Assembly: GCA_016185245.1 (NCBI GenBank)
Contig: JACPNZ010000018.1
Coordinates: 124,001-188,000, forward strand
From: Hyphomicrobiales bacterium
Lineage (GTDB): Bacteria; Pseudomonadota; Alphaproteobacteria; Rhizobiales; Aestuariivirgaceae
DNA length: 64,000 bases
Reading direction: 5' to 3'
A program made the translations under genes and the position numbers. The notes under the pieces were generated by a model. It had not been told where the DNA came from. It searched no databases and was given only the letters and a program-made list of their open reading frames with translations. Below, piece after piece: positions 45,683-54,639 of the stretch; the stretch's first letter is position 1, and every line of letters begins with the position of its first letter.

Positions 45683-48214
45683 CTAGGCGCGGGCGCTGTC
45701 ACCAGGAACCAGAATTTCGCGTTTGCCCGTCGCGTTGGCGGCCGAGATCAGGCCTTCCTTCTCCATGCGCTCGATTAGACTGGCAGCCTTGTTATAGCCC
45801 ACCTGAAGTCGGCGCTGCACATAACTGGTCGACACTTTCTTGTCGCGGAGCACCACGGCGACCGCCTGGTCGTAGAGTTCATCACCCGAGCCACCCTCGC
45901 CCTCCATTCCCATGCCAGGCTCGCCGTAGCTTCCGTCCTCGGGCTCCTCGGTGACGGCCTCGACATAATCAGGCGTCGCCTGGCTCTTGAGGTGGCTCAC
46001 GATCCTTTCCACCTCGTCGTCGGAAACGAAAGGCCCATGCAGACGGATGATACGGCCGCCTCCCGCCATGTAGAGCATATCGCCCTGGCCCAGTAGCTGT
46101 TCGGCACCTTGCTCGCCCAATATGGTGCGGCTGTCGATCTTCGAGGTCACCTGGAAGGAGACGCGGGTGGGGAAATTTGCCTTAATGGTGCCGGTGATGA
46201 CGTCGACCGAAGGGCGCTGCGTCGCCATGATCACGTGAATGCCGGCGGCGCGGGCCATTTGCGCCAGGCGCTGGACCGCACCTTCGATGTCTTTCCCGGC
46301 GACCATCATCAGATCGGCCATCTCGTCGATGATGACGACAATATAGGGAATCGGCGCCAGCTCCATCTTCTCCTGTTCAAAGATGGGCTCGCCAGACTCC
46401 GGATTGAAACCGGTTTGCACGGTGCGCGACAAAGCTTCTCCCTTGGCGATCGCCTGCTTCATGCGGGCATTGTAACCGTCGATGTTGCGCACACCGACCT
46501 TGGACATCTTGCGATAGCGCTCCTCCATTTCGCGCACCGCCCACTTGAGTGCAACGACGGCCTTTCGCGGATCGGTCACCACGGGGGCAAGCAAGTGCGG
46601 GATGCCTTCGTAGACCGAAAGTTCAAGCATCTTCGGATCGATCATGATCAGCTTGCAGCGTTCCGGCGGCAACCGGTAGAGGCGCGACAGGATCATGGTG
46701 TTGATGCCCACCGACTTTCCGGAACCCGTGGTGCCGGCGATCAACAGATGCGGCATGCGGGCGAGATCGGCGAAGATCGGTTCGCCGCCGATGTTCTTGC
46801 CCAGCGCCAGCGCCAAGTTCTGTCCGGTCTTCTCGAAGGCTTCGGACGCGAGCAGTTCGCGGAGATAAACCGTCTCGCGCTTGCTGTTCGGCAGCTCGAT
46901 GCCGATGGCATTGCGACCCGATACTACGGCAACGCGGGCTGACACGGCACTCATCGACCGGGCGATATCGTCGGCGAGGCTGATGACGCGGGATGACTTG
47001 ATACCGGGCGCGGGTTCCAACTCGTAAAGCGTCACGACAGGCCCCGGCCGGACCTTGACAATCTGTCCCTTGACGCCGAAGTCCTCGAGCACGCCCTCAA
47101 GCATGCGGGCGTTCTGCTCAAGCGCTTCGTCCGAAAGGTCGACGGACTTGTTGATGCGCTTGGGCTCGGTCAGCAGTGTAAGGGCCGGCAACTCGAATTC
47201 GGCGGGCTTGCCAAACTTGAAGCCTGGCTGGCTGTCCGTCCGCAGTTTCCTGCCGGGTTTTATCGGTTTGTCCTGACGGCTGACCCGCACAGGGGGTGAG
47301 GGAAATTCTTTGTCTTCGTTATCGTCTTCGGCTGTCTCGATCTCGTCGCCGGAGGAGACTTCGTCATAGTCTTCATCGGGTTTGGTCATCACCGGTCGGC
47401 GCGGCGAGAGGACGGGCTCGATTCGCGCGCCGTTACGCATTGGCTTTGCCCCACGCGCCGGAGCCAGCCTGGAAAGAATGTCCGTCTTCGGTTCCGACTC
47501 GCTGCCGGCGCCACTTCGCCGAAACAGTCGGATCACGCTGCTTGAGGTGCGGCGTAGGCCGCCGCCCAGGCTTGAGACAAGGCTGCCGAACCACGACAAT
47601 CTGCCCGCCCACGGATGTTTCTGGGCAGTGACTTGAATTTGTCGGCCGATATCCGCCGCCATACCGCCAAGCCACAGCATGAACAGGAAACTGGCGGCAG
47701 CCGAAATGAGGGATGCAAGCATGCCCCTCACGCCGATCGACACAATAACCGTCAGGAAGCCGTGTAGCACGTCGCCGGCGTTGCCACCGAGGCCTGCGGC
47801 CAGTGCCCAATTGCTTGGCACCGGCAGTGCTGCCAGGGTTGCCGAAGCAGCAAGTGCTGCTCCGATCCAGGACGGAATGGCGCGGAGCGGCCGTTTGACG
47901 CCACGATGGCCAATGAGTGATACGGCCCAACGCATCGGGATAGCAATCAGGAGCAGTACGGCGAGACCGAAGAACTGCATGAGCTCATCGGCGATGATCG
48001 CCCCCGGATAGCCCATCCAGTTGCGCGCCGTACGGGCAAGCGAGTGATTGAACGAGGGATCCTCGACCGACCAGGTAGCCAGGGAAATGCCGACGACGAT
48101 CAGGCCGGCGAAGACGGCGACGCCACAGACTTCGAAAAAGCGGTTCCGGAGGAATCGCCGCACCGAACGGGGAATGGCGCTGTCGTCGGTGTCGACGGAT
48201 GGATCGTATGCCAT
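45683..48214 (-). CDS. ftsK: DNA translocase FtsK
   Basis: An 843-residue protein that anchors at the septum by four N-terminal membrane helices (GVAVFAGLIVVGISLATWSV and following), has a proline/charged linker of about 150 residues, and a RecA-like motor with Walker A GTTGSGKSVGINTMI and Walker B IVVIIDEMADLM. The C-terminal gamma domain (VSTSYVQRRLQVGYNKAASL) reads KOPS-type sequences. FtsK pumps DNA at the septum and helps resolve chromosome dimers. I chose the ATG at 48214, which has GGAGG six bases upstream; a longer reading is not conserved. A perfect CtrA box lies 78 bases upstream. Confidence 0.95.
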   Translation of the reverse strand: MAYDPSVDTDDSAIPRSVRRFLRNRFFEVCGVAVFAGLIVVGISLATWSVEDPSFNHSLARTARNWMGYPGAIIADELMQFFGLAVLLLIAIPMRWAVSLIGHRGVKRPLRAIPSWIGAALAASATLAALPVPSNWALAAGLGGNAGDVLHGFLTVIVSIGVRGMLASLISAAASFLFMLWLGGMAADIGRQIQVTAQKHPWAGRLSWFGSLVSSLGGGLRRTSSSVIRLFRRSGAGSESEPKTDILSRLAPARGAKPMRNGARIEPVLSPRRPVMTKPDEDYDEVSSGDEIETAEDDNEDKEFPSPPVRVSRQDKPIKPGRKLRTDSQPGFKFGKPAEFELPALTLLTEPKRINKSVDLSDEALEQNARMLEGVLEDFGVKGQIVKVRPGPVVTLYELEPAPGIKSSRVISLADDIARSMSAVSARVAVVSGRNAIGIELPNSKRETVYLRELLASEAFEKTGQNLALALGKNIGGEPIFADLARMPHLLIAGTTGSGKSVGINTMILSRLYRLPPERCKLIMIDPKMLELSVYEGIPHLLAPVVTDPRKAVVALKWAVREMEERYRKMSKVGVRNIDGYNARMKQAIAKGEALSRTVQTGFNPESGEPIFEQEKMELAPIPYIVVIIDEMADLMMVAGKDIEGAVQRLAQMARAAGIHVIMATQRPSVDVITGTIKANFPTRVSFQVTSKIDSRTILGEQGAEQLLGQGDMLYMAGGGRIIRLHGPFVSDDEVERIVSHLKSQATPDYVEAVTEEPEDGSYGEPGMGMEGEGGSGDELYDQAVAVVLRDKKVSTSYVQRRLQVGYNKAASLIERMEKEGLISAANATGKREILVPGDSARA

Positions 48215-48291
48215 GGATGCCTCCGGCTCCGGCTCCGCGGTTGCGGCCGGCGGCCATAACAAATGGTTAACATCACTCTGACGGCACATGG

Positions 48292-48306
48292 TTAAAGTGC
48301 CGTTAA
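48292..48306. promoter_or_regulatory. CtrA box upstream of ftsK (TTAA-N7-TTAA)
   Basis: TTAAAGTGCCGTTAA, an exact match to the full CtrA consensus, 78-92 bases upstream of the ftsK start in a 157-base gap. The gap is not specially AT-rich, so a chance match is unlikely but possible. It suggests cell-cycle control of ftsK. Confidence 0.6.
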
Positions 48307-48310
48307 ACCG

Positions 48311-48353
48311 GCACAAAAAGTGGAAACGGCGGGACCATGTCCCGCCGTTTCCA
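48311..48353 (-). terminator. Intrinsic terminator of the glnK-amtB operon
   Basis: A perfect 15-base inverted repeat (48321-48335 and 48339-48353, stem TGGAAACGGCGGGAC) with a three-base loop, 18 bases beyond the amtB stop. In the direction of amtB transcription it is followed by a CTTTTTG run, the classic terminator shape. It protects ftsK from read-through. Confidence 0.9.
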
Positions 48354-48371
48354 GATGTCCAGATGGTTGGT

Positions 48372-49898
48372 CTAGTTATAGGCGCGCTCGCCGTGGTCGA
48401 TGATGTCGAGACCCTCGCGCTCCTCCTGCTCGGTGACGCGCAGGCCAACCGTCACCTTGCAGATCATCAAGGCGATATAGCTGACGACGGCGGAGAGGAC
48501 GATCACCGTCAGGATATCGACGATCTGCGCGGTCATCTGGGCCGAGAAGACGTAATCGGCGACCTTCGAAGAGGTGTCGGTGGCAAGATAGTCGGTGACG
48601 CCGACGCCTCCCAATGCGGGGTTCACGAACACACCGGTCAGCAGGGCGCCGAGCATGCCGCCGATGCCGTGGACGCCGAAGACGTCGAGAGCATCGTCAT
48701 AGCCGAGCTTAGCCTTGAGCCACACCACCGACCACAGACAGATAAAGCCCGCGGCGACTCCGATAATGAGGGCGCCGGTTGGACCAACCCAGCCGCAGGC
48801 CGGGGTGATGGCCACGAGGCCTGCAATGGCACCGGAGACACCACCCAGCATGCTTGGGTGACCACGGAACATCCATTCGCCGGCGGTCCAGGCAAGAGCT
48901 GCGGCTGCGGTTGCGAGGAGAGTATTGAGGAAGGCAAGTGCCGTGAGACCGTTGGCCTCAAGGTTCGAGCCCGCGTTGAAGCCGAACCAGCCGACCCACA
49001 GCAGGGCTGCGCCGATCACCGTCAAGGAGAGGTTGTGCGGCGCCATGGGCTCCTTGCCGAGGCCGACACGTTTGCCTAGAACTAGGGCGCAGACGAGACC
49101 CGCAATGCCGGCATTGATATGTACGACCGAACCGCCGGCGAAGTCGATGGCGCCCCAGTTGAATAGCCAGCCATTCGATGCATCCACGGCGACTTTGTAA
49201 GCAGACAGCACCGCGGTCTTGGCGGTGTCGTCGGTCGCGGCCGCGAGCTTCGCCAGGAAGTCGGCTGCTGCCTGTTCTCCTACTGCAGCCTTCACCGCAT
49301 CGATGTTGGCGGCGCTTAGAGTGTAGGCATCGGGACCCGCCCACCACCAGACCATATGGGCCACCGGCAGATAGGAGAAGGTGAACCAGATGAACAGGAA
49401 CAGCAGGACCGCCGAAAATTTCATGCGCTCGGCGAAGGCGCCTACGATCAGCGCCGGGGTAATCGCCGCAAAGGTTAGCTGGAAGATGATGTAGACGAAT
49501 TCCGGCAGATAGGTTTCCTTCGAGAAGGTCGCCGCCATTGTGTTTATGTTGACGCCAGTCAAGAAGGCCTTGCTGAGACCGCCGAAAAACGGTGTGCCAT
49601 TGGTGAAGGCGACCGAATAGCCATAGGCGAACCACAGCACGGCGATCATGCAGAAACAGATGAACACCTGCATGAGGACGGAGAGGACGTTCTTGCTCCG
49701 CACCAGGCCACCGTAGAAGATTGCCAGGCTTGGAATGGTCATGAGAATCACAAGTACGGTTGCCACCAGCATCCAGGCGGTGTCGCCTTTGTTCACCGTT
49801 GCCGCAGCTTCCGCTATGGACGCCGGCATTACCGCTGCCAGTGCAATGCCGGCGGGCAGCACGTGGCCCAACCGGCGCAGGATTCCGAAACTATTCAT
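48372..49898 (-). CDS. amtB: Ammonium transporter
   Basis: A 508-residue Amt protein with a cleavable N-terminal leader (VLPAGIALAAVMPASIAEAA) and about eleven membrane helices. The twin histidine pore is seen in YLPVAHMVWWWAG and DVFGVHGIGGMLGALLTGVF, and the ammonium entry region in FYGGLVRSKNVLSVLMQVF. Unusually, an additional alanine-rich segment of about 55 residues (about 189-243, AVKAAVGEQAAADFLAKL) extends an outside loop. The gene follows glnK by 25 bases; the PII protein plugs the pore when nitrogen is ample. Confidence 0.95.
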   Translation of the reverse strand: MNSFGILRRLGHVLPAGIALAAVMPASIAEAAATVNKGDTAWMLVATVLVILMTIPSLAIFYGGLVRSKNVLSVLMQVFICFCMIAVLWFAYGYSVAFTNGTPFFGGLSKAFLTGVNINTMAATFSKETYLPEFVYIIFQLTFAAITPALIVGAFAERMKFSAVLLFLFIWFTFSYLPVAHMVWWWAGPDAYTLSAANIDAVKAAVGEQAAADFLAKLAAATDDTAKTAVLSAYKVAVDASNGWLFNWGAIDFAGGSVVHINAGIAGLVCALVLGKRVGLGKEPMAPHNLSLTVIGAALLWVGWFGFNAGSNLEANGLTALAFLNTLLATAAAALAWTAGEWMFRGHPSMLGGVSGAIAGLVAITPACGWVGPTGALIIGVAAGFICLWSVVWLKAKLGYDDALDVFGVHGIGGMLGALLTGVFVNPALGGVGVTDYLATDTSSKVADYVFSAQMTAQIVDILTVIVLSAVVSYIALMICKVTVGLRVTEQEEREGLDIIDHGERAYN

Positions 49899-49923
49899 CT
49901 ATCTTGCTCCTTCATTCCGGTGT

Positions 49924-50262
49924 TCAGAGGGCCGCTAAGCCGGTTTCGCCGGTGCGGATGCGAACGGCCTGTTCGAGCGGCAGTACGAATATCTTGCCGT
50001 CGCCGATTTGGCCGGTCTGGCCCGATGTCTGGATCGCTTCGATCACTCGGTCGGCAATCGACTCGTCCACCGCGAGCTCGATTTTGACCTTGGGAACGAA
50101 ACTCACCGTGTACTCGGCGCCACGATAGAATTCGGTATGGCCGCGCTGGCGGCCATGACCTTTGACTTCGGTTACGGTGATGCCTTGGACGCCTATTCCG
50201 CCCAGGGCCTCACGGACCTCCTCAAGCTTGAACGGCTTGATGACTGCGATCACATACTTCAT
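49924..50262 (-). CDS. glnK: Nitrogen regulatory PII protein GlnK
   Basis: A 112-residue PII signal protein. The T-loop has the uridylylation tyrosine Y51 in FYRGAEYTVSFVPK, the B-loop is TGQIGDGKIFV and the C-loop RIRTGETG. It binds ATP and 2-oxoglutarate and blocks AmtB when nitrogen is plentiful. The neighbouring amtB directly downstream marks it as GlnK rather than GlnB. A sigma-54-like promoter is seen upstream. Confidence 0.95.
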   Translation of the reverse strand: MKYVIAVIKPFKLEEVREALGGIGVQGITVTEVKGHGRQRGHTEFYRGAEYTVSFVPKVKIELAVDESIADRVIEAIQTSGQTGQIGDGKIFVLPLEQAVRIRTGETGLAAL

Positions 50263-50299
50263 GCATCACCCCTTGTTGTTGATGATGCTGCAATGCAAA

Positions 50300-50314
50300 A
50301 CAAAAACCGTGCCA
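50300..50314 (-). promoter_or_regulatory. Putative sigma-54 promoter of glnK-amtB
   Basis: Reading leftward, TGGCACGGTTTTTGT has the -24 element TGGCACG and a -12 element TTGT (consensus TTGC) at the right spacing. It lies 38-52 bases upstream of the glnK start. A TGCACC half-site about 56 bases further upstream could be part of an NtrC site. The mismatch of C to T at -12 lowers confidence. Confidence 0.55.
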
Positions 50315-50477
50315 ACTTTGTGAGACTTGATAAGTTATTGAAATATCTATATGTTGCTATATCGAATGGTGCAGATAGCAAGCTCTCATGCCTAGAAATA
50401 TGTCAGTATTATAATGTTGCATAATTTTTCATCATATCCTCCGCGATGGCGGGGCACTTGCGCCCTCACTCAACTGG

Positions 50478-51731
50478 GTGACAAGTCAAGCCGTGGTTAA
50501 CCGCTTCGATGTCATCGTGATCGGCGCAGCCCTCAACGGGCTGGCGGTGGCCGTGGCGCTGGCCGGCCCTTCGGCGCGGCGTCCGCTGGGCGTGCTGGTG
50601 GTCGATGCAAAGGATCCCGAGACATTTGCATCCTCGCAGTTTGATGGCCGAGCTTCGGCAATCTCGGCCAGTGCCCGCCGGATGTTCGAGGCTCTGGGTA
50701 TCTGGCAGGAACTGGGGGCCCTGGCGCAGCCGATGAACGAGATCATCGTCACCGATGCCCGCCCGGGTGGCGAAAGCCGGCCCGTGCTGCTGAACTTCGG
50801 CGAGACGGACATGGGCGGCAGGCCTACCGCCCACATGATCGAGAACCGGCACCTCTACGCGGCCCTCTATCGGGCGGCCCGGCAGTCGAGCTACATCTCC
50901 TTCGTCACCGGTTCAGCCGTAGCCTCCTATGGCTTTGGACCTGGGCTAGCGGAAATCCGCCTTGTGTCCGATATGGCCTATCGCACCAGCCTCATCGTTG
51001 CTGCCGATGGCCGCAATTCTCCGGCGCGAGAGGCAGCTGGCATCGCCATGGTCGGCTGGGCCTATGACCAGGCCGGCATCGTGGTTACCGTCGAGCACGA
51101 ACTCCCCCACCACGGCCGGGCGGAAGAGCATTTCACCCCCTCCGGTCCCTTCGCCATCCTGCCGTTGCCCGGCAACCGCTCGTCGCTGGTTTGGACCGAG
51201 AAGAGGGCCGATGCCGAGCGCATCGTCGCATTGCCTGACAATGAGTTTCTCGTGGAACTGCAAGAACGTTTCGGCTCACATCTCGGCGCCATCGCCGTCG
51301 TGTCCAGCCGACACAGCTATCCCTTGGCGCTTTTCGTGGCGCGGGAATTCGTGGCGCCAAGACTGGCGCTCGTGGGCGATGCCGCCCATGTCCTCCACCC
51401 GCTTGCCGGGCTTGGCTTCAACCTCGGTCTACGCGATGCCGCGGCCCTTGCCGAATGCATCGCCGACGCGGCGGCTCTTGGCCTCGATCCGGGAGGTACG
51501 GCGGTATTGCAGCGCTACACCGCCTGGCGGCGTTTCGACACGGTCGCCACTGCCGCAGCGATGGACGGGCTCAACCGCCTCTTTGGCAACGACAACCCGA
51601 TCCTGAGGTTGTTCCGCGACGCCGGTCTCATGGCGGTCAACAGGTTGCCGAAACTCAAGTCATACTTTGCCATCGAGGCAGCCGGGCAGTCCGGCGACTT
51701 GCCAAAACTCCTGCGTGGCGAGCTGCTCTAA
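50478..51731 (+). CDS. ubiH: UbiH-type FAD-dependent ubiquinone biosynthesis hydroxylase
   Basis: A 417-residue flavin monooxygenase of the UbiH/UbiF/Coq6 group that hydroxylates the quinone ring. FAD motifs: FDVIVIGAALNGLAVAVALA (GxGxxG-like, changed to GAALNG), the DG motif in LIVAADGRNSPAREAAGI, and the GD motif in LALVGDAAHVLHPLAGLGFN. I use the GTG start at 50478. Which ring position it hydroxylates (UbiH, UbiF, UbiI or the alphaproteobacterial UbiL) cannot be settled from sequence. Genes on both sides run convergently or away. Confidence 0.85.
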   Translation: MTSQAVVNRFDVIVIGAALNGLAVAVALAGPSARRPLGVLVVDAKDPETFASSQFDGRASAISASARRMFEALGIWQELGALAQPMNEIIVTDARPGGESRPVLLNFGETDMGGRPTAHMIENRHLYAALYRAARQSSYISFVTGSAVASYGFGPGLAEIRLVSDMAYRTSLIVAADGRNSPAREAAGIAMVGWAYDQAGIVVTVEHELPHHGRAEEHFTPSGPFAILPLPGNRSSLVWTEKRADAERIVALPDNEFLVELQERFGSHLGAIAVVSSRHSYPLALFVAREFVAPRLALVGDAAHVLHPLAGLGFNLGLRDAAALAECIADAAALGLDPGGTAVLQRYTAWRRFDTVATAAAMDGLNRLFGNDNPILRLFRDAGLMAVNRLPKLKSYFAIEAAGQSGDLPKLLRGELL

Positions 51732-52084
51732 GCCCGCGACAGGCCCGCGGCTTCGAGTTTCGACAAATAGTTGGTCCAGATGCGCTCGCGTTCGCTACCG
51801 AGTTTCCAAAGGTATGACCAAGTGTAGAGCCCGGTCGAATGTCCGTCGCTGAAGATCAGTCGGGCGGCATAGGTGCCGACGGGCTCGATGCGCTGGATGG
51901 TTACACCCCGCTTGCCGGCAACGAGCTGTTCCTGACCTGGCCCGTGGCCTTTCACTTCGGCACTTGGACTCTCGACGCGGAGAAATTCGGCCGAAAATGT
52001 TAAATGCTTGCCATCGTCGAAGGAGACCTCGAGGTTTCTGCCGTCCTCGGCCAATCGCAGTTCCGTTGGCCACGGCTCAGCCAT
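51728..52084 (-). CDS. DUF971 (gamma-butyrobetaine hydroxylase-like N-terminal) protein
   Basis: A 118-residue soluble protein of the DUF971 family, with [40 protein letters not shown] and the family's [11 protein letters not shown] ending. Members are small relatives of the BBOX N-terminal domain and can bind iron-sulphur or other metal centres, but the function is not settled. I start at the ATG at 52084; it overlaps the Trm112 gene by eight bases. It is the last gene of a group with Trm112, the Lon-N protein and CnoX. Confidence 0.88.
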   Translation of the reverse strand: MAEPWPTELRLAEDGRNLEVSFDDGKHLTFSAEFLRVESPSAEVKGHGPGQEQLVAGKRGVTIQRIEPVGTYAARLIFSDGHSTGLYTWSYLWKLGSERERIWTNYLSKLEAAGLSRA

Positions 52085-52265
52085 GGTCAAGCTCGCGGGC
52101 CTCGTCGGGAAGCATGATCGGGATGCCGTCACGTATCGGATAGGCGAGCCGCGCCGCCCGCGAGACCAGTTCCTGCTTCTCGCGGTCATACTGCAATGGC
52201 ATCTTGGTGAGCGGGCATACCAGCATCTCGAGAAGGGCGGGGTCGGCTTCGCGGGATGTCGTCAC
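52077..52265 (-). CDS. Trm112 / UPF0434 family protein
   Basis: A 62-residue protein with the family pattern [20 protein letters not shown] and [20 protein letters not shown]. In eukaryotes and archaea Trm112 activates methyltransferases; the bacterial protein's partner is not known. The usual zinc cysteines are reduced to one (CPLT), as in many proteobacterial members. It is eleven bases after the Lon-N gene. Confidence 0.9.
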   Translation of the reverse strand: MTTSREADPALLEMLVCPLTKMPLQYDREKQELVSRAARLAYPIRDGIPIMLPDEARELDHG

Positions 52266-52276
52266 GTGGCAGACTC

Positions 52277-52939
52277 CTATTGCAGCGGCCGATCACGCCG
52301 GCCGCGCGCCAGGGCCATCTCGGTAAGCGCAATGAGCACATCGGCCCTGGTCTTCAGATCCGGGGCCTCCAGTAGTGCCTGCTTCTCGCGCGCGGCGTAG
52401 GGCGACAGCAATGAGAGCGTGTTGACCAATACTTCGGTCGAGGCTGCATTCACCTGATTCCAGTCGGCGCTCATGTCGTTGGCGGTCAGATAGTCCTTGA
52501 GCGCCTGGAGCAGTGCCGGCCGGTTCACCTCATTGGCTCCGAGGTCCGATACCAGATCGACGGCAAAGGGGTGAAAGTCGGCGACCACCATGCGATAGGG
52601 AATCTCGGCAGTGAGTTCCTCCCGAACCGCGAAGCGGCTTACCCCCGTCAGGGTAATCAGTATCCGGTTGTCGGGAGTCTCGGCATAGGCGGTGATGCGG
52701 CCGGCGCAGCCTACGCCCATGAGCACCGGGCGGTCCTCCTGCTCGGCGCCGGCCACCGGCTGAATCATGCCGATCAGGCGGTCGCCGGAAAGCGCGTCGT
52801 TCACCATGTCGAGATAGCGCGGCTCGAAAATGTTGAGCGGCAGCTCGGCGCGCGGCAACAGCAGCGCTCCCGGCAGCGGAAAGACCGGAAGCTTCCGCGG
52901 CAAGTCCCCTGGCTTTCGGTAGCGATCAAGGAATCCCAT
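52277..52939 (-). CDS. Lon protease N-terminal substrate-binding domain protein
   Basis: A 220-residue stand-alone LON-N (PUA-like) domain. It opens with [26 protein letters not shown]-type text and has [29 protein letters not shown] and VSRFAVREE. No protease or ATPase domain follows. Its role is unclear; these proteins often sit beside thioredoxin-like chaperone genes as here, with the cnoX stop six bases upstream. Confidence 0.88.
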   Translation of the reverse strand: MGFLDRYRKPGDLPRKLPVFPLPGALLLPRAELPLNIFEPRYLDMVNDALSGDRLIGMIQPVAGAEQEDRPVLMGVGCAGRITAYAETPDNRILITLTGVSRFAVREELTAEIPYRMVVADFHPFAVDLVSDLGANEVNRPALLQALKDYLTANDMSADWNQVNAASTEVLVNTLSLLSPYAAREKQALLEAPDLKTRADVLIALTEMALARGRRDRPLQ

Positions 52940-52945
52940 GAAACC

Positions 52946-53860
52946 TCACGAAAAAAGTACGGACGACAACCTGCGCCGTCCTTGCAGGGTGAGTTCGTCC
53001 TTGGGGCCCCAGGCCTCGAAGAACTTGACCATCTGCTTGCGTGCCGCTTCCTCGTTCCAGTCGCGTTTCTTGCGCACAATGTAGAGGAGATTGTCGAGGG
53101 CCTCGGACTTTTGGCCCGCTCCGTTGAGCACCACCGCGAGATCAAGGCGCGCCTGAAAATCATCGGGATCGCGAGTGACCGCGGCCTGCAGTCTTGCAGC
53201 CTCCGACAGGTCGACGGGGTTCAGGGCCAGTTCGAGTGCTGCCTTGGCGCCGAGCACCTCGGGGTCGTTGGTCTTGCCGGGCGGCACCAGGGCAAGGGTT
53301 GCCTTGGCATTGTCGAGATCGCCGGTCTCGATCTGGCAGCGGGCCAGCCCGGCCAGGGCGCCGGCATGTTCGCGGTCGGCCTGAATGATCTGAACGAAGA
53401 TCTGGGCGGCGGTCGGATAGTCCTTTTCGGCGAGCGCCTGGCGCGCGGCGTCCAGGGCGGCGCCGATTTCCTCGGCCATACTGCCCTGGCCGCCGAGACG
53501 GTCGACAAACTGCTTGATCTGGCTTTCCGGTATGGCCCCCATGAAGCCGTCGACCGGCTGGCCGTTGACGAAAGCGAATACCGCCGGGATCGACTGCACT
53601 CGCATCTGGGCGGCAAGCTGCTGGTTCTCGTCGACGTTGACCTTGACGAGCTTCACCTTGCCGTTGGCCTGGCGCACGACTTTCTCGATGGCGGGCCCCA
53701 GTTGCTTGCAGGGGCCACACCAGGGAGCCCAGAAATCGACGATGACCGGGACTTTCCGCGATGCCTCGATGACATCCTGCATGAAGCGTTTGGTGTCGGA
53801 GTCCTTGACCAGATCCGCAGCCGCCGGGGTGGCCGTACCGCTGCCAAATGTGAGATTCAT
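52946..53860 (-). CDS. cnoX: Thioredoxin-like co-chaperone CnoX
   Basis: A 304-residue protein with an N-terminal thioredoxin domain (DFWAPWCGPCKQLGPAIEKV, keeping both active cysteines) and a C-terminal TPR domain of about 180 residues (ALAEKDYPTAAQIFVQIIQA, LARCQIETGDLDNAKATLAL). CnoX (YbbN) protects proteins during oxidative stress and hands them to chaperones. E. coli CnoX has SxxC in place of CGPC; here the full CGPC suggests reductase activity as in Caulobacter-type CnoX. It heads the four-gene group ending in DUF971. Confidence 0.88.
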   Translation of the reverse strand: MNLTFGSGTATPAAADLVKDSDTKRFMQDVIEASRKVPVIVDFWAPWCGPCKQLGPAIEKVVRQANGKVKLVKVNVDENQQLAAQMRVQSIPAVFAFVNGQPVDGFMGAIPESQIKQFVDRLGGQGSMAEEIGAALDAARQALAEKDYPTAAQIFVQIIQADREHAGALAGLARCQIETGDLDNAKATLALVPPGKTNDPEVLGAKAALELALNPVDLSEAARLQAAVTRDPDDFQARLDLAVVLNGAGQKSEALDNLLYIVRKKRDWNEEAARKQMVKFFEAWGPKDELTLQGRRRLSSVLFS

Positions 53861-53910
53861 TGCAATATCCTCAGCGTGAAGCTCCTAGATGGTCCGGATT
53901 CGGTTGGAAT

Positions 53911-54450
53911 TCAATCGCCACGCTGGCTTACTTCACTGACCGCCACGACCCTTGGCTCATGGCCGCAGGAGCGGATGAGGACTAGGAGGTCGGCGCTGCG
54001 GATTGTCGTCGTGGCATCGTTGCGGAGCGGGTGGAAGTTCAGGAATTCTTCACGCATCATCGGTTCGTCGAGGATGACGTTGGCTCTGGCCATCCGGTCG
54101 TTGATCAGGCCGAAGGGCGTAACCGAGCCCGGTTCGACGCCGAGGATATCCAACAGCAGGTCAGGCTTGCCAAAGGTCAGCCGCCTGGACCCTATCCGGG
54201 CAGGTGCCAATTTGAGATCGATGCGGGCATCCTCGAGACAGACGATGAGCCAGATTGCCCCCTTGTCGTCCTTCAGGAAGAGGTTCTTGCAGTGGCCGCC
54301 GGGTATGGCACCGCGCAGCGCCCGGGCCTCCTCCACGGTATGAACCGGAGGATGATCGCGCGTGGTGGTGTCGATGCCAAGGCTGGCTAGGCGGGCGAAC
54401 AAATCGGCGCGGCTGGCGGGCCCTGATGGTCTCAGGCTTTCGTCATTCAT
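53911..54450 (-). CDS. YbaK/ProX-type aminoacyl-tRNA deacylase
   Basis: A 179-residue trans-editing domain of the INS/ProX-YbaK superfamily, which removes wrongly attached amino acids (alanine or cysteine) from tRNA-Pro. It has DHPPVHTVEEARALRGAIPG, the catalytic lysine in GGHCKNLFLKDDKGA and the GVEPGSVTPFGLINDRMARA segment. I chose the ATG at 54450; the longer reading from 54525 adds 25 residues with no support. The tRNA-Gly gene begins 76 bases upstream. Confidence 0.9.
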   Translation of the reverse strand: MNDESLRPSGPASRADLFARLASLGIDTTTRDHPPVHTVEEARALRGAIPGGHCKNLFLKDDKGAIWLIVCLEDARIDLKLAPARIGSRRLTFGKPDLLLDILGVEPGSVTPFGLINDRMARANVILDEPMMREEFLNFHPLRNDATTTIRSADLLVLIRSCGHEPRVVAVSEVSQRGD

Positions 54451-54525
54451 TTCAGGTTCTTCTTGCATTTGTTGTGTGGCTGCGCAATAAGACCCGCCAC
54501 CTCGCCGGCCCTGCCGGCATGCCAA

Positions 54526-54600
54526 GCGGGCGTAGCTCAGGGGTAGAGCACAACCTTGCCAAGGTTGGGGTCGAGGGTTCGAATCCCTTCGCCCGCTCCA
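54526..54600 (+). tRNA. tRNA-Gly (anticodon GCC)
   Basis: A 75-base tRNA with encoded CCA. Acceptor GCGGGCG pairs with CGCCCGC, D arm GCTC...GAGC, anticodon stem CAACC/GGTTG around the loop TTGCCAA with anticodon GCC at 54558-54560, and T arm GAGGG-TTCGAAT-CCCTT. All stems close, so it looks functional. It reads glycine codons GGC and GGU. It stands alone, not in a tRNA cluster. Confidence 0.97.
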
Positions 54601-54639
54601 ATTTCAGGTTTGTACAGCCTCCTTACCGGTCTTCGGCGG

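Noticed and set aside
46225-46245. ATCACGTGAAT inside ftsK as a third parS site
   Set aside because: It matches only the central part of the parS motif and lacks the flanking GTTT/AAAC bases.
46109-46942. A 277-codon open frame antisense to ftsK
   Set aside because: Histidine/glycine-rich shadow of the FtsK motor domain with no family features.
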